A stretch of 64,000 bases of DNA from positions 44,254,354 to 44,318,353 of the forward strand of contig CM038044.1 of assembly GCA_021397845.1 (NCBI GenBank), given 5' to 3'. Shown one piece after another: positions 1 to 11,350 of the stretch; within the stretch, counting starts at the first letter, position 1, and each line of letters begins with the position of its first letter. The stretch comes from Areca catechu (Eukaryota > Streptophyta > Magnoliopsida > Arecales > Arecaceae). Below the pieces are notes generated by a model. It was not told the origin of the DNA. It saw nothing but the letters and a program-made list of their open reading frames with translations, and did not search any database. The position numbers and the translations under genes were made by a program.

Positions 1-1538
1 TTTCGCGCAACCGGGAAGAGTCAGCGCCCTCTGTCTTTCTTAAAAATTTTCCAGCCATTGGATTCCCATCCAAGGGGACTCAAGTGAAGCGCTAATTCTA
101 AGAAAGGAGGCCGCCCCATCTTAATTCATCGGAGAATTAAGTGGGGTGCGCCAAGAGTCCATGCGCCATGGACTCTTCCAAATGGCGCGCCAAGAGTCCA
201 TAAGCGCATGGACTCTTGGCATTTTGGCGTCAAAATGCAAAGGGGTGGGTGGGGAGGCTAGCCTAGTTACATGGCTAGCCAATAGGGTTAGCCATAATCC
301 CTATTTTCACAATTAGGGTCTAATTAGATCCAATTAGAACCCAAATTGAACCAATCCGGAACCCTAATTCGAATCCGATTCGAATAGAAGCTAGGGTTTG
401 CAACACCTGCTAGAGTGTTATCCTGCAAAGATGATTAAATTAAAAATTAAACTCTTGATCAATCCTCTTGAGTGTGTGACCCATTGGGTTCCACATCTAG
501 CCAGCAGTGGGTTCGAATACAAGTTGACCTAATTTGATTAGAACTCTTTTTAATCGATTTAGGTCAAACCAGGCTTACCCAATTTGATCAATTAGGACTC
601 TTCCTAATAAGTGATCTTTGAGTTTGATCAACCTAGAAGACAAGATTGACGTCTAGCAACATGTCATGTCTACCCGGAAGATATGGAAATTCTGGTGAAA
701 TACCAAAATTACCCTTTAGTACAGAGTTGCCGTACAATTAAATCTTTCGATAGCCTGCACCCAAAATATAACTATGGATATGGATATATGTCAAATCCAA
801 TATTATATTTATTTCTAGCTCAATCTTATATTGATGATTCAATTATCTTGATATTAGAAACCATCTCTAATATCTTTACTTTGATCAAAGATTCCTTGAA
901 TCATCATCCGATTGTTAACTAGCTGGATGCAATCTCCTCTTACTAAGAGTGATCGATTCCTTGTTGACCTACTCATTACCTTCATATCCAATTCACCATT
1001 CCCAGTATCAATCCTGTGCATGACTCAGTGTCATGATTAGGATTGAACCAAAGCATGGGTTCATGTACATAAGGTACTTATGGCAGTCTCAGGTCAAAGG
1101 ATTACTTGTACCACTCCCACTATGAGAACCTTCTATTGACATGTAGCTAAGACTCCATTAGATGTTCTCAAGTTGGATCATATCAGTGAACTCATTCTCC
1201 AATGAGCACCCACATCCCAGTATTAGTGTCATACACAAGTGACTGTGAGAGCAGTCACCCTTTCCAGTATACATGGGATGTGCTAGTCTTACCGGAAAAC
1301 CCTGATCCCCTACTCAGGGTTCCTTTGACTAGGAATATTTTTAGGTTAAGGTTTTAAGACTTTAGGTCTCACTGGTATGATCTCATCATAACCCTAAAAT
1401 CATAGCCCTAATCTATGGGGTTCATCATATAATATAAACACAGCGTATGATGAAAAATAATGCCTTTATTAGAATATTGTCAATTACAATGGTTTGGGAG
1501 ATACAACATAGATTGGCTTGTAGGGCATATCCCTTCCA
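1..1538 (-). repeat. 3' LTR of the minus-strand copia element, partial
   Basis: The sequence beyond the RNase H end is non-coding. On the minus strand a PPT-like AGTGGGAGAT is followed by a TGGAAGGG start, the position expected for the 3' LTR. The other LTR end lies outside the window, so neither its length nor the TSD can be read. An inverted repeat built on AGAGTCCATGCGC/GCGCATGGACTCT lies near 140-220. The short ORF at 683-922 inside it shows no family similarity. Confidence 0.75.
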
Positions 1539-1539
1539 A

Positions 1540-1549
1540 TCTCCCACTT
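1540..1549 (-). other. Polypurine tract of the minus-strand copia element
   Basis: On the minus strand AAGTGGGAGA lies directly upstream of the LTR start and just after the RNase H stop codon. This is the usual place and composition for the plus-strand primer of plant copia elements. Confidence 0.7.
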
Positions 1550-1552
1550 GCA

Positions 1553-2176
1553 CTAAAGCCAATCGCCTTTAAATCTTAATCCCATACACTCAAGGTGGCG
1601 ATCAAAATCTCGCTGTGGTAGAGCCTTAGTGAATGGGTCTGCTACATTGTTCTTTGTATCAACTCTATTTATGTAGACATCTTGTCTTTCAACTATTTCT
1701 CGGACGAGATGAAAGCGTCTCAGAATGTGCTTGGACTTATGATGAGCTCTTGGTTCCTTAGCTTGAGCAACAGCCCCAGTATTGTCACAGTAAAGTGGCA
1801 CTAGGTTTTCAATCTCAGGAACAACACCCAACTCTATGATGAACTTCTTCATCCAGACTGCTTCCTTGGCGGCTTCACTGATAGATATGTATTCTGCCTC
1901 TGTGGTTGAGTCAGCTACAGTCTGCTGTTTGGTACTCTTCCAACTCACTGCTCCACCATTTAGGATAAAAACATATCCCGAAATGGATTTGCTATCATCA
2001 GGGTCTGATTGAAAACTAGAATCAGAATAAGCTTCTAGTTTAAGATCAGAACCACCATAAACCAGAAAAATATCCTTAGTCCTTCTTAGGTACTTAAGAA
2101 TATTTTTAACTGCTTTCCAATGATCCTCTCCTGGATCAGCCTGAAACCTACTGACAATGCCTAAAACATATGCCAC
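1553..2176 (-). pseudogene. copia RNase H domain (end of pol)
   Basis: The frame covers the last part of RT and the whole RNase H. Visible blocks are YLRRTKD, the first catalytic region LEAYSDSSFQSD, SGYVFILNGGAVSW, the TEAEYIS motif, LYCDNTGA and the HHRSKHI-like AHHKSKHI near the C-terminus, followed by NNVADPFTKALP. These are the standard copia RNase H motifs. RNase H would remove the RNA template during reverse transcription. A stop codon separates it from the RT frame, so the piece is a pseudogene. Confidence 0.92.
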
Positions 2177-2191
2177 ATCAGGCCTGGTACA

Positions 2192-2923
2192 TTACATGGC
2201 ATACATTATGGACCCTATTGCCGAAGCATAAGGTATAGAATTCATTCTATTTCTTTCTTCAGGTGTCTTAGGAGACGTCTTTTTAGAAAGATGTATGCCT
2301 TGACTCATAGGAAGATAACCTCTTTTACTTCCATCCATGCTGAATCTTTTCAGCACTAAGTCAATGTACCTAGATTGGGATAAACCTAGCATCCTCTTAG
2401 ATCTATCTCTATAGATCTTAATACCTAGTATATAGGATGCTTCTCCCAAATCTTTCATGGAAAACTGGTTTGATAGCCAAACCTTGACTGATTGTAGCAT
2501 TGGGACATCATTCCCAATGAGGAGTATGTCATCTACATACAGAACCAAGAAGACTATGGCACTCCCACTAGTCTTCTTATAAACACAGGGTTTATCCATA
2601 TTTTTGATAAAACCAAACCTTTTAATAGTTTCATCAAAGCGGATGTTCCAACTCCTGGAAGCTTGCTTTAATCCATAAATGGATTTCTTTAGCTTGCATA
2701 CTTGATTAGGTTTATTCTTTGAAATAAAACCTTCTGGCTGTGACATGTAGACTTCTTCCTCAAGGAAACCATTGAGGAATGCAGTCTTCACATCCATCTG
2801 CCAGATCTCATAATCGTGGTACGCTGCTATAGCAAGTAAAATCCAAATTGATTTGAGCATGGCAACAGGTGAGAATGTTTCATCATAATCAATTTCCTGT
2901 TTTTGTCTAAAACCTTTTGCCAC
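2192..2923 (-). pseudogene. copia reverse transcriptase domain
   Basis: The frame shows the copia RT signature series: DYDETFSPVA, QMDVKTAFLNG, CKLKKSIYGLKQA and the catalytic YVDDILL, then LGIKIYRDR. The family enzyme copies element RNA into cDNA inside the gag particle. Sequence just upstream (to about 3020) continues the same protein with GCKWVYKKK but is cut by a stop, and a further stop lies between this frame and RNase H. Not functional as it stands. Confidence 0.93.
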
Positions 2924-3502
2924 TAATCTGGCTTTATAGGTTTCAACTTGGCCATCAGCCCCAATCTTTTTCTTATAGACCCATTTGCACCCAATAGGAT
3001 TAACACCCTCTGGTGCATCGACCTAAGACCATACTTGGTTTACATACATAGAGTCTATCTCGGATTCCATGGCTTCTTGCCATCTATATGAATCAGTACT
3101 CAAGATAGCTTCCGTATAGGTCAGAGGTTCATCATTTTGAATGACTTGGGCTTCATTATTTTGAATAATAAACCCATACCTCTCAGGTGCCCGTGGCACT
3201 CTATCAGACCTACGGGGAGGAGTTTTGTGTTCTAGTTCTATCCTAACTATATGTTCTAATGGTTGAGAAATGTCTATCTGTGTTTCTTGTACTTCTCCAA
3301 GTTCAACAGTTCTACCATTGCCCTTTTCTAAAATGAACTCCTTTTCTAGAAAAGTGGCATGCCTGCTGACAAAAATCTTTTATTCAGTAGGATGGTAGAA
3401 CAGATATCCTCTACCCTCTCTAGGATATCCTACAAATAGATATTTATCCGTTCTAGGTTCCAACTTATGTCCAAAATTTCTTTTAACATAAGCTGGACAT
3501 CC
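2924..3502 (-). pseudogene. copia integrase C-terminus to RT linker, broken
   Basis: No long frame is open here, but the minus strand still reads as the C-terminal integrase and linker: a LFVGYPREGRGY-type block near 3420 and a TPPRRSDRVPRAPERYG-type block near 3210. Stops near 3503, 3380 and 3022 break it. This links the integrase frame to the RT frame and shows one decayed polyprotein rather than separate genes. Confidence 0.75.
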
Positions 3503-4582
3503 TCATACCTTAAAATATTTAAGATACGGTTTCTTTCCACTCCAAATTTCATATGGAGTACTAACAACGGATTTAGAAGGTACCTTGTTCAGAATGTAAA
3601 CAGCAGTTTCTAGGGCATGACCCCAGAAGGAAATGGGTAAATTTGTGAAGCACATCATGGATCGTACCATATCTAATAAGGTACGATTTCTCCTTTCAGC
3701 TATACCATTTAGCTGTGGTGTATAATGAGGGGTCCATTCAGAAAGAATTCCATTAACTTTAAGATAGTCTAAAAACTCCGTGGATAAGTATTCTCCTCCT
3801 CGATCAGAACGAAGAACTTTAATACTTTTCCCGGTTTGTTTTTCGACCATACTTTGATACTCCTTAAATTTATCAAAGGCTTCAGATTTATGTTTCATAA
3901 GATACACATATCCAAACCTAGATAAATCATCTGTAAAAGTGATAAAATATGAGTATCCACCTCTGGCCTGAGTTGTCATTGGATCACATACATCAGTATG
4001 TATAAGTCCTAATATCTCAGTTGACCTTTCTCCATGTCCAGTAAATGGAGTCTTGGTCATCTTACCCATGAGACATGATTCGCAAGTTCCTAATGATTCA
4101 TACTCATAAGGATCAAGGAATTTTTCCTTGTATAACTTGCTTATCCTAGACTCATTAACATGACCAAGTCGATGATGCCAAAGTAAAGTATCATTAAAGT
4201 CTTTTCTTTTTCTTTTATTATTGATATTAAAAACACTATCATTGGAAGAAAGAGTTAAGAGCCCATTACTAAATATGCCAGAACAAATAACTTTATTAGA
4301 CAACATTATCGAGCAACCAATGCTCGTTACATCCATTACATATCCTTGTTTTAACAACAAAAGAATAGATATAATGTTCCTAATAATCTTAGGCATATAG
4401 TAACAATTTTCTAACTCCAAGATCTTCCCTGAAGGCAACTTCAGAATATATGTCCCTACAGCTTCTGCTTGGATGATATCACCACTAGCACCGTAGAGAT
4501 TGAAGTCACCTTCCTTCAATACTTTAAGCTTGTGGAGGTCCTGCAAAGATTTGCATATATGGTAACCACAAGCGGTATCCAA
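3503..4582 (-). pseudogene. copia protease to integrase core
   Basis: The frame opens at the protease active site (DTA with CGYHIC following) and runs through the GAG-pre-integrase block LLWHHRLGHVN, the zinc-binding CESCLMGK, then the integrase core with IHTDVCDPM, FITFTDDLSRFGYVYL and LRSDRGGEYLS, and the TPHYTPQLNG/AERRNRTLLDM block. Both core aspartates and the glutamate region are recognisable. Integrase would insert the cDNA into the genome. A stop at each end separates it from gag and from RT. The 359-codon open stretch is long for an old copy, so decay is moderate. Confidence 0.92.
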
Positions 4583-4585
4583 TAC

Positions 4586-4960
4586 CTAAGTATTTGATAT
4601 AGACAAATTTAATGTCAATATAGCATGTATCTCATACATACCTTTTGGTGCATCTGACGCACCAGGCTTCACAGTTGCAAGGTAAGCCTTGCAATTCCTT
4701 TTCCAATGTCCCGCTTTGCCGCAAAAGAAACAGGTTGACTGTTTTGAGGCCTTCTTTCCTTTCTTATTCTTATTGATGCCACCCTTAGGGTTTAGCCTCC
4801 TATTAAAACCCTTTTTGCCTGATTTCTTCTTATTGGTCTTATCAACAAGAAGAAGTGGAGCCTTTTCTTTCTTAACATGGCTCTTTGCTGTTTTTAACAT
4901 ATTTAACAGCTCAGGCAAGGAAGTGTTCAGTTTGTTCATGTGATAATTTAAGACAAGGCA
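4586..4960 (-). pseudogene. copia gag C-terminus with zinc knuckle
   Basis: Recognisable gag starts near the NYHMNKLNTSLPELLNML block, runs through a lysine-rich linker and reaches the CCHC knuckle CFFCGKAGHWKRNC (C-X2-C-X4-H-X4-C). The nucleocapsid knuckle binds element RNA. The frame extends upstream to 5098, but those residues come from the GAGTCGGCTCGG repeat tract and are not gag. The element is therefore truncated inside gag. Confidence 0.88.
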
Positions 4961-5009
4961 TGTAAATCTCTTTGCATATATGCAAATCTTTAATCGGGTA
5001 GTTCTGGTC

Positions 5010-5420
5010 AAGTCACCTCTCTTCAATCGGGTCGGCTTAGTTTCTCGGTAGCTTGATTCCTTACTCTGGAAGAGTTGGCTCGCCTTACTTCGAGTCAACT
5101 AGGATTCATAAGCCTTCAGAATTATAGTCTGGAAGAGTTGGTTCGGATTCATTAAAGTCAGCTCGGTTGGATGTTCACTCAGAATTATTCTTTCTGGACT
5201 CTGGAGGAGTCGGCTCAAATCTCTGAAGAGTCAGCTCGGATGTCTGATAGAATAATGTAGTCGGCTCAGACTTCCTTCGAATCGGCTCGATTGTTTGATT
5301 CAGAAAATCTTGTTCTGAACGAGTCGGCTTGGGTCCCTTAGAGTCGGCTCGGATATCTACGTGCCAGAAATCTTCATGCATGCTATATGCCAGAGTCGGC
5401 TCCTTTGCTTCGAGTTGGCT
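5010..5420. repeat. Degenerate GAGTCGGCTCGG repeat tract
   Basis: About a dozen imperfect copies of GAGTCGGCTCGG (variants GAGTTGGCTCGG, GAGTCAGCTCGG, TAGTCGGCTCAG) are spaced roughly 25-45 bases apart. No gene is supported. Spaced short motifs of this kind occur in Sirevirus LTRs, but the motif differs from the TGTCGACA motif of the Sirevirus LTR at 19771. The tract may be a piece of another LTR family. It forms the breakpoint between the truncated copia and the truncated Sirevirus. Confidence 0.7.
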
Positions 5421-5722
5421 CGGATGAGTTCTTCAGTAAAATTTCAATTCTTCTCCAGAATTCATCCAGCAAGACTTCAAACATTCAAAAGTCTTTCCAA
5501 CTCTTCTAACAATCTTCTCTAGGAAATTTTAAGCTTGAAACAACCCAGAAGTAATCCATTTTCATGATTTTTACTTAACCTTTTCTTAGGGTTCTTCTTT
5601 ACATGAATCACTTACAACACAACTCATTTCAAAAACTAAGGACGTAGGAGTTGTAATTGAGTGTTAGAATCATCCTACAAAAACTTGTAACATACTTGAA
5701 GAGTTGTTAGTAAAATAAATGT
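5421..5722. other. Gene-free stretch
   Basis: AT-rich sequence between the repeat tract and the first recognisable Sirevirus gag codons. I see no ORF, PBS or LTR end in it. Confidence 0.5.
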
Positions 5723-6190
5723 ATGCTTCAATATTTTGTTATCATCAAAATTACTTATGGGGTCAACAATAAAGATCTTGAGACTGAAAATAAGCAATAC
5801 AAAGATGAGCTTGAAAGAGTAAAATCTTTTGTTGAAAAAATTACATATAGTTCTGAAAAATTAAATCTTTTATTATACAATCAAAGAGCTATTTTCAACA
5901 AAGCTAGTTTAGGTTTTAAACCTCAAAAACAGTAAAAATATCTTAAGAATTTCTTTATCCCTGCATCATCAAGCATCACATGTTATTCATCTAAAAAGTT
6001 AGGTCATAAAGCATATCAATGTGATTTTAGAAAAATCAATAATTCTAGAAAGATTTGGATTCCAAAAGGAACCAGTCTTGCCACTAACCCTAAAGGATCC
6101 AAGATGGCTTAGGTACCTAAAACCAAAACTTCACTTATTTTTGTAGGTATGTCTTGCAACCAAGAAAAAGAAAAGATTATGGTATCTTGA
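5723..6190 (+). pseudogene. Sirevirus gag C-terminus
   Basis: The first open stretch (5723-5935) has the charged LE.ENKQYKDELERVKSFVEK helix followed by the YSSEKLNLLL block typical of Sirevirus gag upstream of its knuckle. Past a stop, a decayed knuckle reads CYSSKKLGHKAYQC: the second cysteine of CX2CX4HX4C is gone. The KIWIPKG and MA(stop)VPKTKT blocks follow. The N-terminal capsid part is absent. Non-functional. Confidence 0.8.
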
Positions 6191-7199
6191 TAGTGGTTAC
6201 TCAAAGCACATGACGGGAGATGTGAAGTAATTCACCTCTCTTAAGGCACTGAATGGAGGGAGTGTGACTTTCGGTGATAATAACAAAGAAAAAATCATTG
6301 GTATCGGTAAAGTCTACATCTTTTTTCCTTCTACATTTATTGACAATGTCTTACTAGTTAAAGGTTTGAAACATAACTTGTTTAGTATTAGCCAGTTTTG
6401 TGATAAAGGTTTTAAAGTTATTTTTGAATCATCTCTCTACATGATTGCTAGTCCTGACAATAATAGAGTGAAATTTATTGAAAATAGGCATGGCAACATC
6501 TACCTTGTTGATTTTGATAATTTACACTTAAATGATGGTGAATGCCTAGTTGCACTGAATTCCACAATTAATAAGACTAGCTGGCTTTGGCATCATAAAT
6601 TAGGTCATGCAAGCATGCATTTACTTTCAAAACTATGCAAAAAGAATTTAGTAAGAGATTTACCAAATCTTAGTTTTGAACAAGATAAAATCTGTGAAGC
6701 ATGTCATTTTGGCAAACAAGTAAAAACATCTTTCAAACCAAAAGGTTTTGTTTCAACTTCTAGACCATTAGAGCTACTCCATATGGATCTCTTTTGACCA
6801 ACTAGGACAACAACCCTAGGAGGCAAAAGATATGGATTAGTTATAGTGGATGATTTTTCTAGATTTATATGGGTTTTATTTCTGGCTCATAAATATGAAT
6901 CATTTTTAGCATTTATGAAGTTTTATTGAAAAGTTTCAAGTGAAAAAGGTACTTTAGTTATTTGTATTCGAAGTGATCATGGTTCTGAATTTGAAAACCA
7001 AGATTTTAATAATTTATGTAATGAAAAAGGAATTGAGCATAATTTTTTTGCACCTAGAACATCTCAACAGAATGAGATAGTAGAAAGAAAAAATCATACT
7101 TTAGAAGAAATGGCATGCACAATACTTTGTGAAAATGATTTGTCAAGATATTTTTAGACTGAAGTCATAAATACTACCTGTTATATTTTAAATCATGTC
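6191..7199 (+). pseudogene. Sirevirus protease and integrase core
   Basis: The protease active-site block reads LDSGYSKHMTGD, with the usual cysteine after the glycine changed to tyrosine, followed by GGSVTFGDNNKEKIIGIGK. Then come LWHHKLGHAS and CEACHFGKQ, the pre-integrase zinc finger. The core follows with LLHMDLF, VDDFSRFIWV, IRSDHGSEFEN and the GIEHNFFAPRTSQQN and VERKNHTLEEM blocks. Stops at about 6228, 6797, 6929 and 7156 break the frame; the longest open piece is 6264-6797. Confidence 0.9.
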
Positions 7200-8315
7200 T
7201 TGATTCGACCTATTTTAAAGAAAATCCCATATAAGCCTTGGAAAGAAAGAAAACTTACCTTGAAATATTTTCAAGTTGTCAGTTGTCAATGCTTTATTTT
7301 GAATAATGGTAAAGATAATCTAGGTAAATTTGATGCCAAGTCAGATGAAGGTATCTTTTTAGAATATTCTACATCTAGCAGGGTATACAGAATTTTTAAT
7401 AAAAGAACACTAGTGGTTGAAGAATCAGTGCATGTAGTATTTGAAGAATCTACTAACAAAATCTCAAGAAAAGAGGATACTTCTGATGCATGTGCAGGTG
7501 ATGAAGGACTGAAGAAGCCTATTTTGGATGATTCCCCCTTAAAAGAAGCTGAAGAAGGTCAAAGTAACAATGATGAAGAAGAAGAAGCTACTCAAACCTC
7601 ATCAAAGCATCAAGATCTATCCAAGGAATGGAGGTATGCTCATAGACATCCTAAGAAATTAATCTTAGGCGATCCATCAATAGGGATAAGAACTAGATCT
7701 TCTATTAGAAATGAATGTGATTACATTGCTTTCATTTCTCAAATAGAACCCAAATATATTAAAGAAGTCGAAAAAGACTTTAATTGGTTAATGGCTATAC
7801 AAGAAGAATTAAACCAGTTTGAAAGAAACAAAGTTTGGATCCTAACAGAAAGACCACCTAATGTTTCAATTATTGGTACAAAATGGGTATACAGAAATAA
7901 ACTAGATGAAAATGGCATTGTGATTAGAAACAAGGCTAGACTAGTAGTCAAAGGTTATAATCAAGAAGAGGGTACTAATTTTGATGAAACATTTGCTCCA
8001 GTTGCTAGACTTGAAGTAATTAGATTACTTTTAGCATTTGCATGTTTTATGAATTTCAAACTTTTTCAAATGGATGTTAAAAGTATATTTTTAAATGGAT
8101 ATATTACTAAAGAAGTATTTGTTGAACAACTACCTGAATTTAAAAATCATGCACATCCTAATCATGTTTTTAAATTGCACAAAGTACTTTATAGTTTAAA
8201 ACAAGCACCCCGCGCATGGTATAAAAGACTCAGTAAATTTTTGATTGAAAATGAATTCTCTAGAGACCATGTTGATACCACCTTATTCTTGAAAAAAAAA
8301 ATGATGATCTCTTAG
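7200..8315 (+). pseudogene. Sirevirus integrase C-terminus and RT N-terminal half
   Basis: The frame begins in the integrase C-terminal region (PYKPWKERKLTLKYF, CFILNNGKDNLGKFD) and passes through an acidic linker (EEGQSNNDEEEEA). RT follows with KWVYRNKLDENG, KARLVVKGYNQEEG, FDETFAPVARLEVIRLLLA and QMDVKSIFLNGYI, ending at the RAWYKRLSKF and TLFLKKK blocks, where a frameshift in an A-rich run closes it at 8315. The catalytic motif lies just beyond in another frame. It would belong to the same polyprotein as its neighbours. Confidence 0.92.
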
Positions 8316-8764
8316 TAGTACAGATTTATGTTGATGATATCATTTTCGGTACTACTAATGAAATACTTTGTCAAGAGTTTGTCAAGCTCATGTAGGGTGA
8401 GTTCGAGATGAGCATGATGGAAGAATTGAACTTCTTTTTCGAACTCCAAATCAAGCAAACCAAAGAAGGGATCTTCATCAACCAAGCCAAATATACAAGA
8501 AAAATCTTAAAGAAGTTTGGGATGGAGTCAACTAAACTATTAGGTATACCTATGAGCCCTTCTTGTAAACTTGACAAGGATGAATCAGGTAAGAATATTG
8601 ATCAAAAACTATATAGATGTATCATTGGTTTATTACTATACTTAACTACAGGTAGGCTAGATATTAAGTTCAGTATATGCATGTATGCTAGATATCAGTC
8701 TGCTCCTAAAGAATCTTATTTACTGGCTATTAAAGATGTATCATTGGTTTATTACTATACTTAA
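8316..8764 (+). pseudogene. Sirevirus RT C-terminal half
   Basis: After the frameshift the RT active site reads IYVDDIIFG near 8325, then a stop, then the open frame from 8408 with LNFFFELQIKQTKEGIFINQ, KYTRKILKKFGM and the end of RT at KESYLLAIK. The last codons of this frame come from the second copy of a 119-bp tandem duplication and are not part of the original protein. Confidence 0.88.
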
Positions 8765-8852
8765 CTACAGGTAGGCTAGATATTAAGTTCAGTATATGCA
8801 TGTATGCTAGATATCAGTCTGCTCCTAAAGAATCTTATTTACTGGCTATTAA
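8615..8852. repeat. Perfect 119-bp tandem duplication inside pol
   Basis: Bases 8615-8733 and 8734-8852 are identical over 119 bp when read side by side. The length is not a multiple of three, so the duplication adds a frameshift. It is far younger than the surrounding decayed pol, or is an assembly artefact. A few bases of AGATG/AATG similarity at the joints could have primed slippage. Confidence 0.93.
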
Positions 8853-9306
8853 ATGTATACTTAGATATCTATCTGGCTCTATTAATATTGGATTATGCTA
8901 TTCTAGAGATTCTTCAATTGATTTAATTGATTATTCTGATGCTGATTTTGCTGGATGTAAATTAGATAGAAAAGGTATAAGTGAAACTTGCCAATTTCTT
9001 GGAGTTAACTTAATCTCATGGTTTACAAGAAACAAACTTCAGTTGCATTATCTACAACTGAGGCTGAATATTTTGCAGCAAGTTGTTGTGCTCAAATCTT
9101 GTAGATTAAACAACAACTTAAATATTTTGGACTTAAATTAACTAAAACACCCATAAGATATGATAATACAAGTGCAATTAACTTAACTAAGAATCTTGTT
9201 CAACATTTAAGAAGCAAACATATTGAAATAAGACATTACTTCATAAGAGATCATGTACAAAATAATAATGTTATGAATGAATTTGTGTACCGAAATGCAA
9301 CTAGCT
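8800..9306 (+). pseudogene. Sirevirus RNase H, first part
   Basis: After the duplication the sequence resumes with CILRYLSGSINIGLCY, DYSDADFAGC (catalytic region), RKGISETCQFLG and LISWFT. A frameshift near 9030 moves the STTEAEYFAAS block to another frame, and the RYDNTSAINLTKN and RSKHIEIRHYFIRDHV blocks follow. The coding sequence is cut at 9306 by element (i) and resumes at 16273. Confidence 0.88.
9302..9306. other. TSD TAGCT, left copy (element i)
   Basis: TAGCT directly precedes the TGATGGGG start of the left LTR and is repeated at 16268-16272 after the CCCCATCA end of the right LTR. Removing the insertion and one copy restores the Sirevirus RNase H end (QLADILTKSL) in frame. Confidence 0.95.
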
Positions 9307-10770
9307 TGATGGGGGTTGAAAATAAAATGATGAATGGAGAATTTTAGCAAGCTAACCAGCAAGCAAACTTGAGCAATTAATTATCAAATAAATGGACTAA
9401 ATTAATCCAAGAAAAGAATTTTCATAAGGAGACTAGTTGATCTAATTTTTAAGACCCGCAATGTATATCTAGTTCAAAATAAGGATTAGAATCTTCATGG
9501 CAAGGAAACCATCACTATTAGGACAAGTTAACGTTTAAATGATCAGATCTAATGAAGCTTAGAAAGAGTTTTCCTACCAACAATGATGGCTAATTATTTA
9601 GTAGAAGAAGGAGCTCTCATCACTCAAGGATTGAGACCTAGAAGTCAAGATTGGCACTCTCTACTTTGAGACTCACCTTGGCCTTGATCCATGGCATGGA
9701 GACCTTCATCCTTGACCTAGGAACCTGAGAGAACTTGCAAAGAAATTTGAGATTAGACATGGAAGAAGAATTGGAGTTGGAATGGAAACAATGAAAAAAG
9801 GAAGAAGAAGACAGTGGCCGACGGCTTGGGACTTGGAGCTTGATCATAGATCCATCAATGGGCATCCCATCCTTTATTCCTTGCAAAAGCACTCTTCACT
9901 CTCAAACTGAAACTTAGAAAACTCTAATTCTCTCCTTGGATAAGGATCTACACACTCAAACTAGCTAGAAAACTTTCACTCTAAACAAGAACTCAAGAAA
10001 ACTAGAACATAAGGAAACAATCCTTTCATTAATTCAAATCATAGCATAGAATGAATACAATGAGAGACTAGGGGCCCTATTTATAGGCTCCAGTGCTAGG
10101 AATTTCGTCCAAGGGTGGAGAGGAGGGGATAAGGATGGCTTAGTTGGCTCCAACAATTTTTAGGTAAGTGATTTTAACTAAAAATAAATTATTGGTAGAA
10201 AGTTACAACCATTTTAACATGTGGCATCTAGAAGATCCTAATGTGGTTTCCAAATGCTGATGTGGAGGCTTAGGTGTCATAAGTTGGGCATCCTACATGT
10301 CAAATATTGTTGGGGTAGTGGAAGGAATCTTTATGTTTCCCATAAAACTCTTGATGTAGTGTAATTCCTTCTCCTCCAAGGTTGTTTGATGAATTGTTCT
10401 CCCTTATGCTTCAAATTTTGGCATGAATTGGGCTTGGGATTGGTCTTGAAGAGGCTTGAATGGTTGGTCTTGGACTTGAAGAGGATGCCCTCCATCATGC
10501 TTTGGGCTTGAGCCGAATGGGCTTCTTCCATGTGTTGGCTTATGAGCCAAATCATGCTTCAAGAAAATTTGGCTTATGAACATGCTTCAAGAAAATTAAT
10601 GGGCTTCTTCCATGTGTTTGCTTATGATCCAAATCATGCTTCAAGAAAATTTGGCTTATGAATATGTTTCAAGAAAATTTGTAACTTGCTTCGAAAACTT
10701 TATTAACTATAGCTGCAAAAACAAGGTGAGTTAATCAAAGTATATATTCTTATTATGGATATCCCCATCA
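9307..10770 (-). repeat. Element (i) 3' LTR
   Basis: 1464 bp, starting TGATGGGG and ending CCCCATCA on the plus strand, matching 14807-16267. A minus-strand TATAAATAG lies near 10078-10086. Small ORFs inside (for example 9638-9892 and 10331-10555) recur in the other LTR and have no family similarity; they are LTR sequence, not genes. Confidence 0.94.
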
Positions 10771-10790
10771 GTTCTCCTGGGATAGAAAGA
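10771..10790 (-). other. PPT of element (i)
   Basis: On the minus strand CCCAGGAGAAC lies directly before the left LTR. The same purine-rich block precedes the 3' LTRs of elements (ii) and (iii) in the forms CCCAGGAGAA and CCCGGGAGAA. Confidence 0.7.
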
Positions 10791-10856
10791 GCTCGACTCC
10801 ATCGAGTATGAATTCATCTGGCTTTGGTAGTACTCTAGGAGGTCAGGATGGATTCT

Positions 10857-11350
10857 TTATAAGTCCTCTCGAGTGATCCATGAGTCTTCAGAATCAAGAT
10901 GTCCTTGCCAGTAAACCATGTAGAGTTGATAATCTTTGTTTCGAGTAGTGATAATCTTGTCATCTAAGACTCGTGCAATCCTATCTCGCCACTTTGGAAA
11001 TATGACTGGTGAACACTCAAGGATTGGTTCACTCTCAAAGGTGGAATCAGGCCTGAATAGCTCACTATGTATCATTATTGGTTCCTTATACTTTACTAGA
11101 TCTGAAATGTTGAAAGTGAAACTGATACCAAAGTCAGATGGTATATCTAGCACATATTAGGTCCAATTTTTCTTACTATTTTGAAAAGGATCTATACCAT
11201 GGGCATATAATCATTTTGAGCTTAATCAAGACATAGTCTCCTTCCTGAAATTCTTTGATTTTTTTTACAAAATTTAGCCATATTCTTGTTAATTTTATTG
11301 CTCAAAATTTGTTTTACTAAACACGCTATGCATATGACTCATGTAATCAT
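10857..11350 (-). pseudogene. Integrase C-terminus with chromodomain, element (i)
   Basis: The open part (10857-11153) reads from MLDIPSDFGISFTFNISDLV, the conserved end of gypsy integrase, through a spacer to a chromodomain-like block with RIARVLDDKIITTR and a YMVYWQGHLDSEDSWI core. Upstream, in another frame near 11220-11260, a GDYVLIKLK block is the preceding integrase piece. In chromoviruses this module guides integration to particular chromatin. Here the catalytic integrase core is absent, so the module is an orphan. The same module occurs at 28740-29060 and 37020-37519. Confidence 0.82.

Larger units (their letters stand above)
1..5010 (-). mobile_element. Minus-strand Ty1/copia element, 3' part
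   Basis: Reading leftward, the remnant holds the end of gag with a zinc knuckle, protease, integrase, reverse transcriptase, RNase H, a PPT and a 3' LTR that leaves the window at its left edge. The gag N-terminus, PBS and 5' LTR are absent: recognisable gag stops near 4960 and the sequence passes into an unrelated repeat tract. The domain order PR-IN-RT-RH is that of Ty1/copia. At least four in-frame stops make it non-coding. It belongs to a different copia lineage from the Sirevirus to its right. Confidence 0.9.

Noticed and set aside
683..922. 79-codon open frame in the copia LTR
   Set aside because: Hydrophobic, AT-rich, lies inside an LTR and shows no family motif; best seen as chance.
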